This document shows, piece after piece, positions 51,751 to 60,576 of a stretch of 64,000 bases of DNA. The DNA is taken from positions 62,001 through 126,000 of the forward strand of contig CAZTJA010000001.1 in assembly GCA_964613745.1 (NCBI GenBank). Reading direction: 5' to 3'. Made by a program: the position numbers and the translations under genes. The DNA is from CAZTJA01 sp964613745. Lineage in GTDB: Bacteria; Desulfobacterota; Desulfomonilia; Desulfomonilales; Desulfomonilaceae. Position 1 is the first letter of the stretch, and the number at the start of each line of letters is the position of its first letter. The notes beneath the pieces were generated by a model that was given only the letters and a program-made list of their open reading frames with translations, did not search any database and had not been told where the DNA came from.

Positions 51751-54132
51751 TCAATAACGTGCAGAGCGCGTACGTGTTATGGAGGGAGTGGCCGGCGCAG
51801 TTTTCTTGACGAGAGCATCCAGGCATTTTTCAATAAATTCGCTTATATTAAGCTGTTTTCCGCCATGCAATATTGAATAAATCTCTCCCAATATTGGAGG
51901 GTAAAAACCACGTTGAGATGCAATTCTCTTGGCGAAACGCGATGCTTCGTAGCCTTCAATGGCTATCTTCTTTTTCCTATACTGCTCAATGAGTAATCTG
52001 ACGGGTCTTACTTTGCCCGCTTTCTCTTCCATGTCCGCCAAATCTCTTCCAAACCGAGCGGATCTACCACCTCTGCATGTAGCCAAGAGATCGGCCATCC
52101 ACACTTGGCTTTCCGCATCAAAGGTTTCCGGCGAAGCCCCCAAGAGCAAGCCAAACTGTCTAATTTCGGCAGTAACCAGCGTAGAGTAGGTAGCAAGAAA
52201 ATTTTCCGGTGCCTTCTTTGACCCTTCGAGAATTCCAAATCCAATGGCGTACACATTTTTGAGAGCCGCTGAAATTGTAGTTCCTATTACGTCGCCTGAA
52301 TAGACTACGCGGAATAACGGGGTCTCAAGTAAAGGCAAAAGGCGTTCAAATGTATCATAACTGTCGCAAGCCACTTGAGTGACGCAAGCTCCACCTTGAA
52401 CGATCTCATGTGCCAAATTCGCCCCGGAAAGTACAGATATGGTCATCTTTTTTCCAAATCGATCCATTTCTCGCCTTGCTGTTTGGCACGGCAACAATCC
52501 AGTCTCGGGAATGAAACCTTTGGTGGCAATCACAAGATCGCTCCCATCAGGAGCCATTTCCAAAACTTTGGTCAATGTGGAATAAAAGTATTTGCTTGGG
52601 GTTACGATAAGTATGAGGGAAGTGTCGCCTACAGCTGCGATGAGGTCCGCTTCCGGTCTGACTGAACGGGGCAGGGGAATATCTTTAAAGTGCCACGGAT
52701 GCTTTCCCTCAACCGTCAGCTTCTCAATGATGTCCTCTCTGGAATCATAGAGAATAAGGGAATGTTCAGCCATTTCCTGTTGACGAAGGAGATTCTGACC
52801 TATGTGGAGAGCAAGAGTATAACCCCAGACGCCTGCATTAATGACAGTTAAAGTGTTTCGACCACTTAGCGGGTAAATTCGTCTATCTGCATGATACGAA
52901 TAAAAACGCAGAAGAAAAGGATTTCCGGCTGAGTAATTGCGCCGAAAAATCGAATGGGAAACAGCCCCACGCTTGGTGAGTACCTTTATACCTTGATTAA
53001 CGGCTTCGGGTATATCCGATATTATTGTCGGGTGATACGGCGGATCCTTCCTATACCGTGATTTGAAGAACAAATTAATGTCTTCGACTTCCTTCTCAAC
53101 ACTGTCTCGAATCGATTTGAAATCGACACGATCACCGCTCTGCATTGCCCGAGCCACCAACTGACTCGGCAGAATCATTTTATTTTTTGCAATCTCTTCA
53201 ATCGCTCTGTGAGAAATACGCTGCAGGGCGAAGGAGTCATTGTTCTCTAATTCGAATGGCTCACAGACCGAAACGTTTACATCGGAAAAAATACCTTCAA
53301 TATATTCAAAAAAACTGTCCGAGTTACCTAGACCGACAAGCAAATGGGGTAGCAGAGCCCAACCATTCGGCACCATAGATAAAACCGGAAACAACTTTTG
53401 AGTCGTTAAATAGGAATCTTCCGGAATAGCCGAATAAGATATTGAAATGGGGACTACTAGTGCCCGGCCAGTAGATTTGACTCCTGAAACTATTGAGTGC
53501 GGCACATAAGGTTCTCGGAGAATCCCATCTCGTGATCTGACCGTATACCGGCTGGTTCGAGCCATAAGAATTTGCGGCTCAAGACTTTCCGCCAGAGCTG
53601 CGGAGAACCATGAGTATGCGCGGTGTTGAAGAACGGACATGCTCTTCGGTATTATGAGAGAGCGAAAACCTTTAAGCCAGTAAGCGGCCCTGCCTTTGGA
53701 TACGCTTCCCGAAGCATGGATGATGGGAGCTGAAAATCCGAGTTTTCTGACTGATCGTGCCGCCAAAACGTAGTCAAAATACGACGTGTGACCCACAAAA
53801 AAGAATTTCGGACCTTTGTAATCGACAATTCTGTGCCTGATTTCCGAAGAAACCGGTTCGGAAATGTCGCGGAACACAGTTTCAGCCAGAAATTCGAGCA
53901 TCAAAGAAACTTGTTGATAACGCTGCGGATCCACATTTACCGTGAAATCATGCAAGGCCTTCCGCAATTCCAGTACATGCGCTCTGTGTTCATGCTGTTC
54001 AGCCAACTTAAGGGCTCGATCTCGTAGCAATCCCATATTGAGGGTAGGGGTGTTAGGACCGGCAACGGATTTTTTAAATTGCCGAAAACCCTCATGGGAC
54101 TCGAATAGTTTTGTGGCTTTCTTAAACAGCAT
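51751..54132 (-). CDS. Fusion of glycerol-3-phosphate acyltransferase (PlsB-like) and glycerol-3-phosphate dehydrogenase (GpsA-like)
   Basis: A 793-residue two-domain protein. Residues 1-420 resemble PlsB-type acyltransferases: H115-x4-D120 (GHTSYFD), SFRSLIIPKS, and ALVVPISISYSAIPE. From residue 427 the sequence becomes GpsA: a Rossmann start VINAGVWGYTLALHIG (first Gly of GxGxxG is Asn), GANLAHEIVQG, ALKNVYAIGFGI with the catalytic-site Lys625, and CRGGRSARFGRDL. One chain could thus reduce DHAP to glycerol-3-phosphate and acylate it to lysophosphatidate, the entry to phospholipids. The frame is continuous with no internal stop. Confidence 0.88.
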   Translation of the reverse strand: MLFKKATKLFESHEGFRQFKKSVAGPNTPTLNMGLLRDRALKLAEQHEHRAHVLELRKALHDFTVNVDPQRYQQVSLMLEFLAETVFRDISEPVSSEIRHRIVDYKGPKFFFVGHTSYFDYVLAARSVRKLGFSAPIIHASGSVSKGRAAYWLKGFRSLIIPKSMSVLQHRAYSWFSAALAESLEPQILMARTSRYTVRSRDGILREPYVPHSIVSGVKSTGRALVVPISISYSAIPEDSYLTTQKLFPVLSMVPNGWALLPHLLVGLGNSDSFFEYIEGIFSDVNVSVCEPFELENNDSFALQRISHRAIEEIAKNKMILPSQLVARAMQSGDRVDFKSIRDSVEKEVEDINLFFKSRYRKDPPYHPTIISDIPEAVNQGIKVLTKRGAVSHSIFRRNYSAGNPFLLRFYSYHADRRIYPLSGRNTLTVINAGVWGYTLALHIGQNLLRQQEMAEHSLILYDSREDIIEKLTVEGKHPWHFKDIPLPRSVRPEADLIAAVGDTSLILIVTPSKYFYSTLTKVLEMAPDGSDLVIATKGFIPETGLLPCQTARREMDRFGKKMTISVLSGANLAHEIVQGGACVTQVACDSYDTFERLLPLLETPLFRVVYSGDVIGTTISAALKNVYAIGFGILEGSKKAPENFLATYSTLVTAEIRQFGLLLGASPETFDAESQVWMADLLATCRGGRSARFGRDLADMEEKAGKVRPVRLLIEQYRKKKIAIEGYEASRFAKRIASQRGFYPPILGEIYSILHGGKQLNISEFIEKCLDALVKKTAPATPSITRTRSARY

Positions 54133-54143
54133 GTAACAACCGA

Positions 54144-55034
54144 TTAATTCACTATGCCTGTAGCAGGTCTTTCGGGCTCGCGTGCGGGACCTCGCGGACC
54201 CGGTTTTGGGGCCGGAGCAGGTTGAATCTGCCTGCCTGACGTCTGAGTCTGGATATCTTCATCCGCTTCTCCTTCGGCATCAGTCGGAACAGCTGGAGCT
54301 GAAGGTGCAGGACTGGTTGTAGGAGCAGGGCGAGTACTTGGTGCTGGGACCGAAGGGGCCGGAGCAGGCCTGGTTTGAGATTGACCGACTGCCGGTGATT
54401 GGACAGAAGGAGCCGCAGGTTTCTCAGTTATTGCGGGAGCCGATTGGGGCTTTGCTCCGCTCGAAGTCTGACCCTGTCCAACTCTCAATGATACGAGAAC
54501 CTCATTGAACATTGGCTGCAGTCGCTCCATTGCTCCGGAAGGTGCTAAACATGAAACTCTTACAAGGGTCTGATCCCATTTGTAGTAAACCACGACGATA
54601 TCCATCCAAACTTTAAGTTTGCTGTCCAAAGCCTGAATAAAAAAATAATAAGAACCGGGAATTTCGGACTTGAACTCGCCCTCATCAACTATCTTTACTT
54701 CCTGAGTTTCCTTAGGTCCTTTCTTCTGCAGTTCAGCGACTCCCGTTCTGAATTCCTGAAGAAGTACATTGAGGGGATCTTTGACTGGTTTGTGAGCCGA
54801 AACATTGATTCTGCTGCGGAAGTTATCAATTAGATCGGGAGCTTGAAAAACTATGTAATAGTTTCCCTTTGGTTCCACTTTGACCCAGTCCGCGGGAAAT
54901 TTCATTGTGAAATCATATTCTTCACTATAAAAAGTCTTAAAGCTCTGTGCCGAAGCGAAATCCGGACATATCATTCGGCTTGCAGCAAGCACGAGAAAGA
55001 TTGCAAAAAAAAGTACGTTTTTCCTCAGCGTCAT
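54144..55034 (-). CDS. Secreted PsbP/DcrB-like protein with proline-rich tail
   Basis: A 296-residue exported protein. After a signal peptide (about 1-29) comes a domain of about 150 residues, FKTFYSEEYDFTMKFPADW ... NFRSRINVSAHKP, of the PsbP/DUF1795 type found in bacterial envelope proteins. The C-terminal third (about 185-296) is Pro/Ala/Ser-rich and disordered, with repeats of PAP and SAPA, and may span the peptidoglycan or bind partners. AAAGGAG precedes ATG and a promoter lies at 55074-55101. Its role is unknown. Confidence 0.7.
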   Translation of the reverse strand: MTLRKNVLFFAIFLVLAASRMICPDFASAQSFKTFYSEEYDFTMKFPADWVKVEPKGNYYIVFQAPDLIDNFRSRINVSAHKPVKDPLNVLLQEFRTGVAELQKKGPKETQEVKIVDEGEFKSEIPGSYYFFIQALDSKLKVWMDIVVVYYKWDQTLVRVSCLAPSGAMERLQPMFNEVLVSLRVGQGQTSSGAKPQSAPAITEKPAAPSVQSPAVGQSQTRPAPAPSVPAPSTRPAPTTSPAPSAPAVPTDAEGEADEDIQTQTSGRQIQPAPAPKPGPRGPAREPERPATGIVN

Positions 55035-55073
55035 GAAGCACTCCTTTCGCGAGGGTACGCGCGCAGAAACCGG

Positions 55074-55101
55074 ATTTTAGTAGGATAAAATGCGCGGTCA
55101 A
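55074..55101 (-). promoter_or_regulatory. Sigma70-type promoter of the secreted-protein gene
   Basis: On the minus strand TTGACC (55101-55096) and TAAAAT (55079-55074) are 16 nt apart. This gives a leader of about 35 nt to ATG 55034. Confidence 0.6.
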
Positions 55102-55155
55102 TAGTTTTGTACACCAAAACGCCCCAAACTGAAGCAAAACAGATTGTATTTCCAG

Positions 55156-56328
55156 TTATTTATAGGATGACCCGCGCCACTCAATCCCCCTACCGTTAAT
55201 TACCATCATTATAGTACTTAAAGCAACCCACCCACTGATGAAAACTCCTAGAGGCGCGGCCAGTGCATAAAGCGGATTGACTCCCTCATCTCGCAGAAGA
55301 ATTCCAAGGGGAGCGATTACCGCTACGACGGCTAGGCTTACAACAGCAAAGGCTACAACATCAATAGTGTTGGCAGCGCCTACCCCGACTGCTCGACCGA
55401 GCACCACAAAAAGAGCAAAAAGTATTACCAATGACGTGTAGTTGAGAAAAAGTCGCAGAATCTTGGGGACACTCTTTTGCAACCCCCCATAGAAGGTTCT
55501 TTGCCAAAACTTGACAACTTCCATCAACCCGGAAAACGGCCGAGTCCGAATGAAATGCCTTCCTCGCATTAGTTTAAACCTGAGACCATTCTCTTTGGCA
55601 ATTTTGCTCAAGGAGACGTCCTCGGTGACATTATCTTTTACTCTTCGCCACGTTCCCAAGTGCTCGTAAGCTTTCCTGGATATCAATATAAAACAACCTG
55701 AAGCCATCGCCACCGGTGATGCTGAATTATTAACTTCAGTTAATGGATTGAAGTAGGAAAAGCCAAGAGCAAGATGAGGATAGACAACGTTTTCTAAGAA
55801 ACCCCTGTGGGTGAAACCGGGAAGCAAGCTAAGCATATCCAGGTTGTTCAAAACAAAATATGCCGCAGCTGATTTCAAAGTGTCCGGATCGAATGTCACA
55901 TCAGCATCAGTGAAAAGGAGAAGATCCCCCTTTGCTGATTCGGCCCCAATATACATTGCATTTGTTTTGCCGGTCCACCCTTTCGGTAACTGAGTAATAG
56001 AAGCCGTCTTGATTCTATGATCCTGTTTTGCTGATCGTTCAATGATCTCACCTGTGCGATCTTGACTACGATCATCTATGACGATCAATTCAAAATTTTT
56101 GTAATCCGAGGACAGAACGGATTTCAGTGAGGCTTCAATATACAATTCTTCGTCTTTGGCCGGCATTATGATTGATATTGCCGGGTAATCTAGTGTTTCA
56201 GGATTTTTCGCGGAGTCAAGTTTCGGCTCAGTGGACAGTACTCTCCATAACAGCAAACTCATGCGCATCAGTTCTAAAAGCATTAACAAGGCAAATGCCA
56301 GAGCCACCCATGAAAGGTAAGCATACAT
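55156..56328 (-). CDS. Membrane glycosyltransferase family 2
   Basis: A 390-residue GT-A enzyme. The start is ATG 56328 (GAGG 5 nt upstream; MYAYLSWVALAFALL is a membrane helix); an upstream ATG 56388 is open but less likely. Catalytic motifs: ISIIMPAKDEELYI, LIVIDDRSQDRTGEI, DLLLFTDADVTFDPD (DAD), EDVSLS (ED) and WQRTFYGGLQ (Q/RxxRW-like). Three or four C-terminal membrane helices follow. It probably moves a sugar onto a lipid or a growing polymer at the inner membrane; the acceptor is unknown. Transcribed apart from the exopolysaccharide locus. Confidence 0.85.
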   Translation of the reverse strand: MYAYLSWVALAFALLMLLELMRMSLLLWRVLSTEPKLDSAKNPETLDYPAISIIMPAKDEELYIEASLKSVLSSDYKNFELIVIDDRSQDRTGEIIERSAKQDHRIKTASITQLPKGWTGKTNAMYIGAESAKGDLLLFTDADVTFDPDTLKSAAAYFVLNNLDMLSLLPGFTHRGFLENVVYPHLALGFSYFNPLTEVNNSASPVAMASGCFILISRKAYEHLGTWRRVKDNVTEDVSLSKIAKENGLRFKLMRGRHFIRTRPFSGLMEVVKFWQRTFYGGLQKSVPKILRLFLNYTSLVILFALFVVLGRAVGVGAANTIDVVAFAVVSLAVVAVIAPLGILLRDEGVNPLYALAAPLGVFISGWVALSTIMMVINGRGIEWRGSSYK

Positions 56329-56459
56329 TGAGGCCTCAGTGAAGATTATTTGGTTCGGTGAATTAAGGAAGGTCGTGCGGGCCGTCATAAAGAATGCCGC
56401 ATTGAGACTGCCTCCTGAAATTCAAATGGTGCCGCAGACTACCCAAAACTGTTCTTTTT

Positions 56460-56485
56460 CAGGAACTCCCCGAAGGCAGTTCCTG
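56460..56485. other. Hairpin between the GT2 and TPR genes
   Basis: CAGGAACT and AGTTCCTG pair over 8 bp around a 10-nt loop. The T-rich flank lies only on the + strand side (attttta), the wrong side for the minus genes, so a terminator role for them is doubtful. Confidence 0.35.
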
Positions 56486-56498
56486 ATTTTTATAGCTA

Positions 56499-57341
56499 CT
56501 AATTTTTCGGTTGCGGCCCAGCCGGAGGCTGAAATTTCGCTCGAATTTTGTCCATACGTTCAAAATACTTCTTGGCTACATCGGGTTTGCCCATGGTTTC
56601 ATAAAGCCCGCCAAGATTTTCCAGAACATCGCTAACTTCAGGGTCGTCGGGACCAAGAAATTTTTCATAGAGTACAAGGGATCTCTGGAACAAGGGTTCT
56701 GCGTCATTATATTTTTTTTGCGCCGCAAGTATGTTCGCTAAATTGTTCATGGCAGCAGCTGTATCAGGACTTTCTTGGCCGAAAACTTTGGCGAAAATGT
56801 CCAGAGCCTTTCGTGCAGGAACTTCTGCTTCTGCAAATCGTTCTTGATTGGCATAGGTTACGCCTAAGTTGATCAAAGCGGCAGCGGTTTCGGCACTTTC
56901 TGTTCCTGTCTTCTTCTCACATATGTCGAGTGCACGTTTATTCAAGCCCTCTGCATCCTTAAAACGGCCCTGCGAGGAGTAGATACCGGCAAGATTGTTC
57001 AGAGACGGAAGCATTTCTCTTGCATCGGCTCCGCTCTTCTCCAATAACTCCAGTGATTTGCGAAACATAACCTCCGCTTCGGTAACGTTCCCCTGGGCGG
57101 CTTTTGAAGATCCCAGATTATTGAGCGATTGGGCCAAACGAGGATCATCGGGTTTGAAGTTTTTTTCTGCGAATTCCAAAGCTTTTTGGTATGACTTTTC
57201 CGCCTGGGAAAACTTGCCGTCCTGGAAGAGTTTTCCGCCTTCTTCGGTTAATTTCTGCCACTGGTCCGTTTCTTTTGCAGAAGCCCCGAGGCTGAGAAGA
57301 ATTACTAATATCACTGCCAAGATAATCTGCAATCGGCGCAT
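56499..57341 (-). CDS. Exported tetratricopeptide-repeat protein
   Basis: A 280-residue protein with a signal peptide (MRRLQIILAVILVILLSLGASA) and about five to six TPR units of the kinesin-light-chain type, e.g. AEKSYQKALEFAEKNF, AEVMFRKSLELLEKSG, AEGLNKRALDICEKKTG, AEPLFQRSLVLYEKFLG. I start at ATG 57341: GGAGG lies 5 nt upstream, and the ATG at 57353 overlaps that site. It probably serves as a periplasmic scaffold. It is encoded directly downstream of the CHAT protein gene (117 nt) on the same strand, and both carry TPRs of the same style, so they may work together. Confidence 0.8.
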   Translation of the reverse strand: MRRLQIILAVILVILLSLGASAKETDQWQKLTEEGGKLFQDGKFSQAEKSYQKALEFAEKNFKPDDPRLAQSLNNLGSSKAAQGNVTEAEVMFRKSLELLEKSGADAREMLPSLNNLAGIYSSQGRFKDAEGLNKRALDICEKKTGTESAETAAALINLGVTYANQERFAEAEVPARKALDIFAKVFGQESPDTAAAMNNLANILAAQKKYNDAEPLFQRSLVLYEKFLGPDDPEVSDVLENLGGLYETMGKPDVAKKYFERMDKIRAKFQPPAGPQPKN

Positions 57342-57457
57342 GCTAACCTCCATTGCCGAAAGTCGGCTGAGATTTGGACAAAATTCCGCTGGGGCAAAAA
57401 TAATAAAGCCTCTGCGCCTTGTCAAAGTATTAAGTACATACTCCGGTCCGTGTTGAA

Positions 57458-60391
57458 TTAATTTGTTTCTCCCACCATTATGAAAGCCGCCCAGTAGAAC
57501 GGATCATCGTAACCCGATTTTCTCAACTCCGATCGAGCAGTGGACCACGCGTCCGATTTAGTCATCCCTTGATGGAGCTTTTCGAAAAAAGACTGCATTA
57601 ATTTGACCGAAGCAGTCTCATCTACCGACCATAAGGTCATTAATACCGATCGTGCACCTGCGCATTGGAAGGCTCTGCCCATACTCATTACTCCTTCACC
57701 CGCCATTTTAGCTCCAACTCCTGTTTGGCAGGCTACAAGAGCAGCCAAATCTGCATTCATTTTTAACCCGGACACTTCAGTCATGGTTAAATAGCCATCT
57801 TTGCCCGGTGGAACCATCGTCAACGCCAAGACGGGTTCCATGATTCCTGGAATCTGGTTTCCTACATATCCGTGAGTGGCAAATACAACTGAACGGTAAT
57901 TGCTCAGTTTGGGAGCAACATTTTTCAGAAAAATTTCTTTATCGGCTTCCAATCCGGTCAGGACGTCACAAGAACTTTGATTGAGCGACGTGAGTTTTGT
58001 TGCTATTTCCGATGTTTGCGGCAACCTCTTGGATGGATTTTGACATCCTCCTTCATCTTCAATGGCAGCCATTAAATTCAAAAAGCGATGGTCTGTTTGT
58101 GCCAATCTCGTGGGCTCCGGACTATCCATGAGCCTCGAGTCATTCTTTTCGAATACCGGGTCCGCTATCACAAGCGTTCTATTTGCGCCTTCCGGTTCTT
58201 TGCTCCGGTTTCTCACTGCACTGAGTGCATTTAGTGATTGGTAGTATGCAAATTGGTTAAGATCACCGGCAAAAATATTTTTGGTTGCATCAGTTGTACC
58301 GGACACGAGGGCCTCGAAAGGAACGAGGGCCAGAGGTCCATCAGGCATTATCGTGATCTTTGTTCCCCTAGGGATTCGCGGAAGCGCATCTGCCAACAAC
58401 AATTTGTAGAGATTTTGGGCCGATTCATAATCGAACCGGCTGGTCTTAGGATGTTCAAAAGAGTGCCTGAATTTGGAGACTTGTTCCTCAAGCGCGGCTG
58501 GTCTAATCTCCGTTACTTTTGAAAAAATGACCTTTTTTCCCGAAATCAATCGTAAAGCGATTTGGTTATCCAAGATGTCATAGATGAGAATATTGTCGGT
58601 GGGTGTCAAAGCAGTTTCTTCAAACTTCAAAGGTTTAGGGTATTTAACCGAAGCAAATTGTTTGTGGTCACGCCAAAGTGCCTGAATGAATGAAGCTCGC
58701 TCGGATTCCGCCGACTTAATTTGTTTCACAAAATCGTTGTATCGTTCATTATCCATCGACTTGGGAAGGATGTTCTTAGCGGATTTCAAAGAAGCTAGTC
58801 TACTGTTGATCTGTTTTTCCTTTGAGATAATTTCTTGGGGAACTCCGAATTGTTCCGACTCTGATCTGAGCGCAATCGCATCCGAAAAATCACGGCTTCT
58901 TATCATCTCACTTGAGGAAATACTTAGCTCGGGTTTGTTCTGTTTAAGGGCCAAACCAATGAGACATTTTGCGGGTTCAGAACGAGTGAACCCATTTACC
59001 TTAGTGGAAAAAAAGTTTTTTCGTTCCGAAAGCAAAAGATTAGACCTCATCTCTTCAACCAGTTCGGATGCTTTGAGGTAATTCGTTTCCGCTTTCTGCA
59101 AATTTCGTTTCGCCTCAGCTATTTTGCCGAGCCCCAGATATGCCACGAAAAGTTCATCGAGGTTTTCATCTTTTTGAGCGGCAGCCATTAGTCGCTCGAA
59201 ATACTTTTCGGCCGGCTCAAATTGGGCTTTTGCCAAATATAATCGACCTAATGAAGAGTCGAAATCAGCTTCTTTGAAATACGATTCGGCCTTATCCAAT
59301 TGGCCCGATTCGAGGTATATTTCTCCTATCAATCTCATGTGAACATCGTTCGCTTTACCAATTGAATTGGCCAGATCCAACGCTTTTAGCGCTTGAGTCA
59401 ACGCAATTTCATATTTTCCCAATTCCAAATAAGCCCTGGCTGCATTCAATAGTGTTTCTGATTCCAGCTCAGGGTCATTTAATTTTTGAGCTGTTTGGAC
59501 GGCCTGCGCGTAAGCATCAACGGCTCTTTTTTGATACCCCCTTTTCTTGTAGAGATCCGCTGCATTATTGAGCACAAGAACATGGGATCTATCCGGTTCC
59601 GTGACAATTTCCATGGCTTTATCGAATTCCTCGAAAGCCCGGAAAAAGCGGCCTCTATATTTTTCCATTACTCCGGCATTGATTAATGCCATCTTGAGAC
59701 CCGCAGTATTTCTGCTTGACTGAAAAAAATTTATTGCTTCGATTCCATACATTTCAGCATCGTCGTAGTTTCCTGCAGCTATTGAAATTGCGGCTAAATT
59801 CCTTAGTGCAACGGCCTGCCACAAGGGGTTGTTCGTGCGTTTGCTGATCTCAAGTGCAGTTAAGTAATTCTGTGCTCCCCGGGAAAACTGACCCGTTAAG
59901 TAATAAATGTGTCCAAGATTGATGAGTGCTTCTCGTTCTCCCTGCAAATCTTGACGTTTTCTTGCCGAATCCATCTGAGTCCGGAAGTGTTTAATCGTTT
60001 GGACCGGTTCAGTCAAGGCCAGTTGGATGAGAGTGCGATCTATATCCATGGCCAATTCCAGCAGATAAGGGACTCGAATTCTGATGAGTTTTCGTGCCGG
60101 AAGAACCGGTGCTTTTTTCACTACAGGGGCAACTGAAGCAGGTTCATCTCTGTAGACTTCTCTCTTGGTGGGATCGGGTTCCGGTTGTGCCGGAACGGCT
60201 CCGGGGGGAATTCTACCGAATCCGGGACCTCCGATGTTAATCCTTATGCCGATTCCTATGCCTCCTCCGCCCCCGCCCCCGCCACTTCGACCGTGACTAT
60301 GGCCCTGGCCACCACTGAACGAGATAGCTTCACCAGAAACAGCGACAAAGAAGGTCATCGTCATGCATATTAATTTGACTAGAGCTTTCAT
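57458..60391 (-). CDS. Exported TPR-CHAT protein (caspase-like protease)
   Basis: A 977-residue protein. A signal peptide is followed by a Gly-rich stretch (about 30-50, a run of nine Gly), a basic linker, then TPR units between about 110 and 430, and a CHAT domain at the C-terminus (about 680-977). The caspase dyad is His840 in FATHGYVG and Cys888 in LVACQTGVG. CHAT proteases cut specific partners after TPR-based recognition and are common in bacterial defence and cell death. Most are cytoplasmic; a signal peptide here points to the periplasm or surface. Neighbours are a TPR protein and Tex, not known CHAT partners. Confidence 0.88.
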   Translation of the reverse strand: MKALVKLICMTMTFFVAVSGEAISFSGGQGHSHGRSGGGGGGGGIGIGIRINIGGPGFGRIPPGAVPAQPEPDPTKREVYRDEPASVAPVVKKAPVLPARKLIRIRVPYLLELAMDIDRTLIQLALTEPVQTIKHFRTQMDSARKRQDLQGEREALINLGHIYYLTGQFSRGAQNYLTALEISKRTNNPLWQAVALRNLAAISIAAGNYDDAEMYGIEAINFFQSSRNTAGLKMALINAGVMEKYRGRFFRAFEEFDKAMEIVTEPDRSHVLVLNNAADLYKKRGYQKRAVDAYAQAVQTAQKLNDPELESETLLNAARAYLELGKYEIALTQALKALDLANSIGKANDVHMRLIGEIYLESGQLDKAESYFKEADFDSSLGRLYLAKAQFEPAEKYFERLMAAAQKDENLDELFVAYLGLGKIAEAKRNLQKAETNYLKASELVEEMRSNLLLSERKNFFSTKVNGFTRSEPAKCLIGLALKQNKPELSISSSEMIRSRDFSDAIALRSESEQFGVPQEIISKEKQINSRLASLKSAKNILPKSMDNERYNDFVKQIKSAESERASFIQALWRDHKQFASVKYPKPLKFEETALTPTDNILIYDILDNQIALRLISGKKVIFSKVTEIRPAALEEQVSKFRHSFEHPKTSRFDYESAQNLYKLLLADALPRIPRGTKITIMPDGPLALVPFEALVSGTTDATKNIFAGDLNQFAYYQSLNALSAVRNRSKEPEGANRTLVIADPVFEKNDSRLMDSPEPTRLAQTDHRFLNLMAAIEDEGGCQNPSKRLPQTSEIATKLTSLNQSSCDVLTGLEADKEIFLKNVAPKLSNYRSVVFATHGYVGNQIPGIMEPVLALTMVPPGKDGYLTMTEVSGLKMNADLAALVACQTGVGAKMAGEGVMSMGRAFQCAGARSVLMTLWSVDETASVKLMQSFFEKLHQGMTKSDAWSTARSELRKSGYDDPFYWAAFIMVGETN

Positions 60392-60576
60392 GTGTCCCCC
60401 CTAATTTTTCATGGACTGGATAAAAATGTTGCGGGTCACGGCACATCATCATTCTATGCTTTTGATTGCCCAGCGTCAAAGCTATTCCAAAATTAATCTC
60501 AACGAAGGGATAGATTTACATTTGCCGGCATGATTGCTATATCGGTTGTCCCACAATTTGCAGAAGAGGAAAATTA

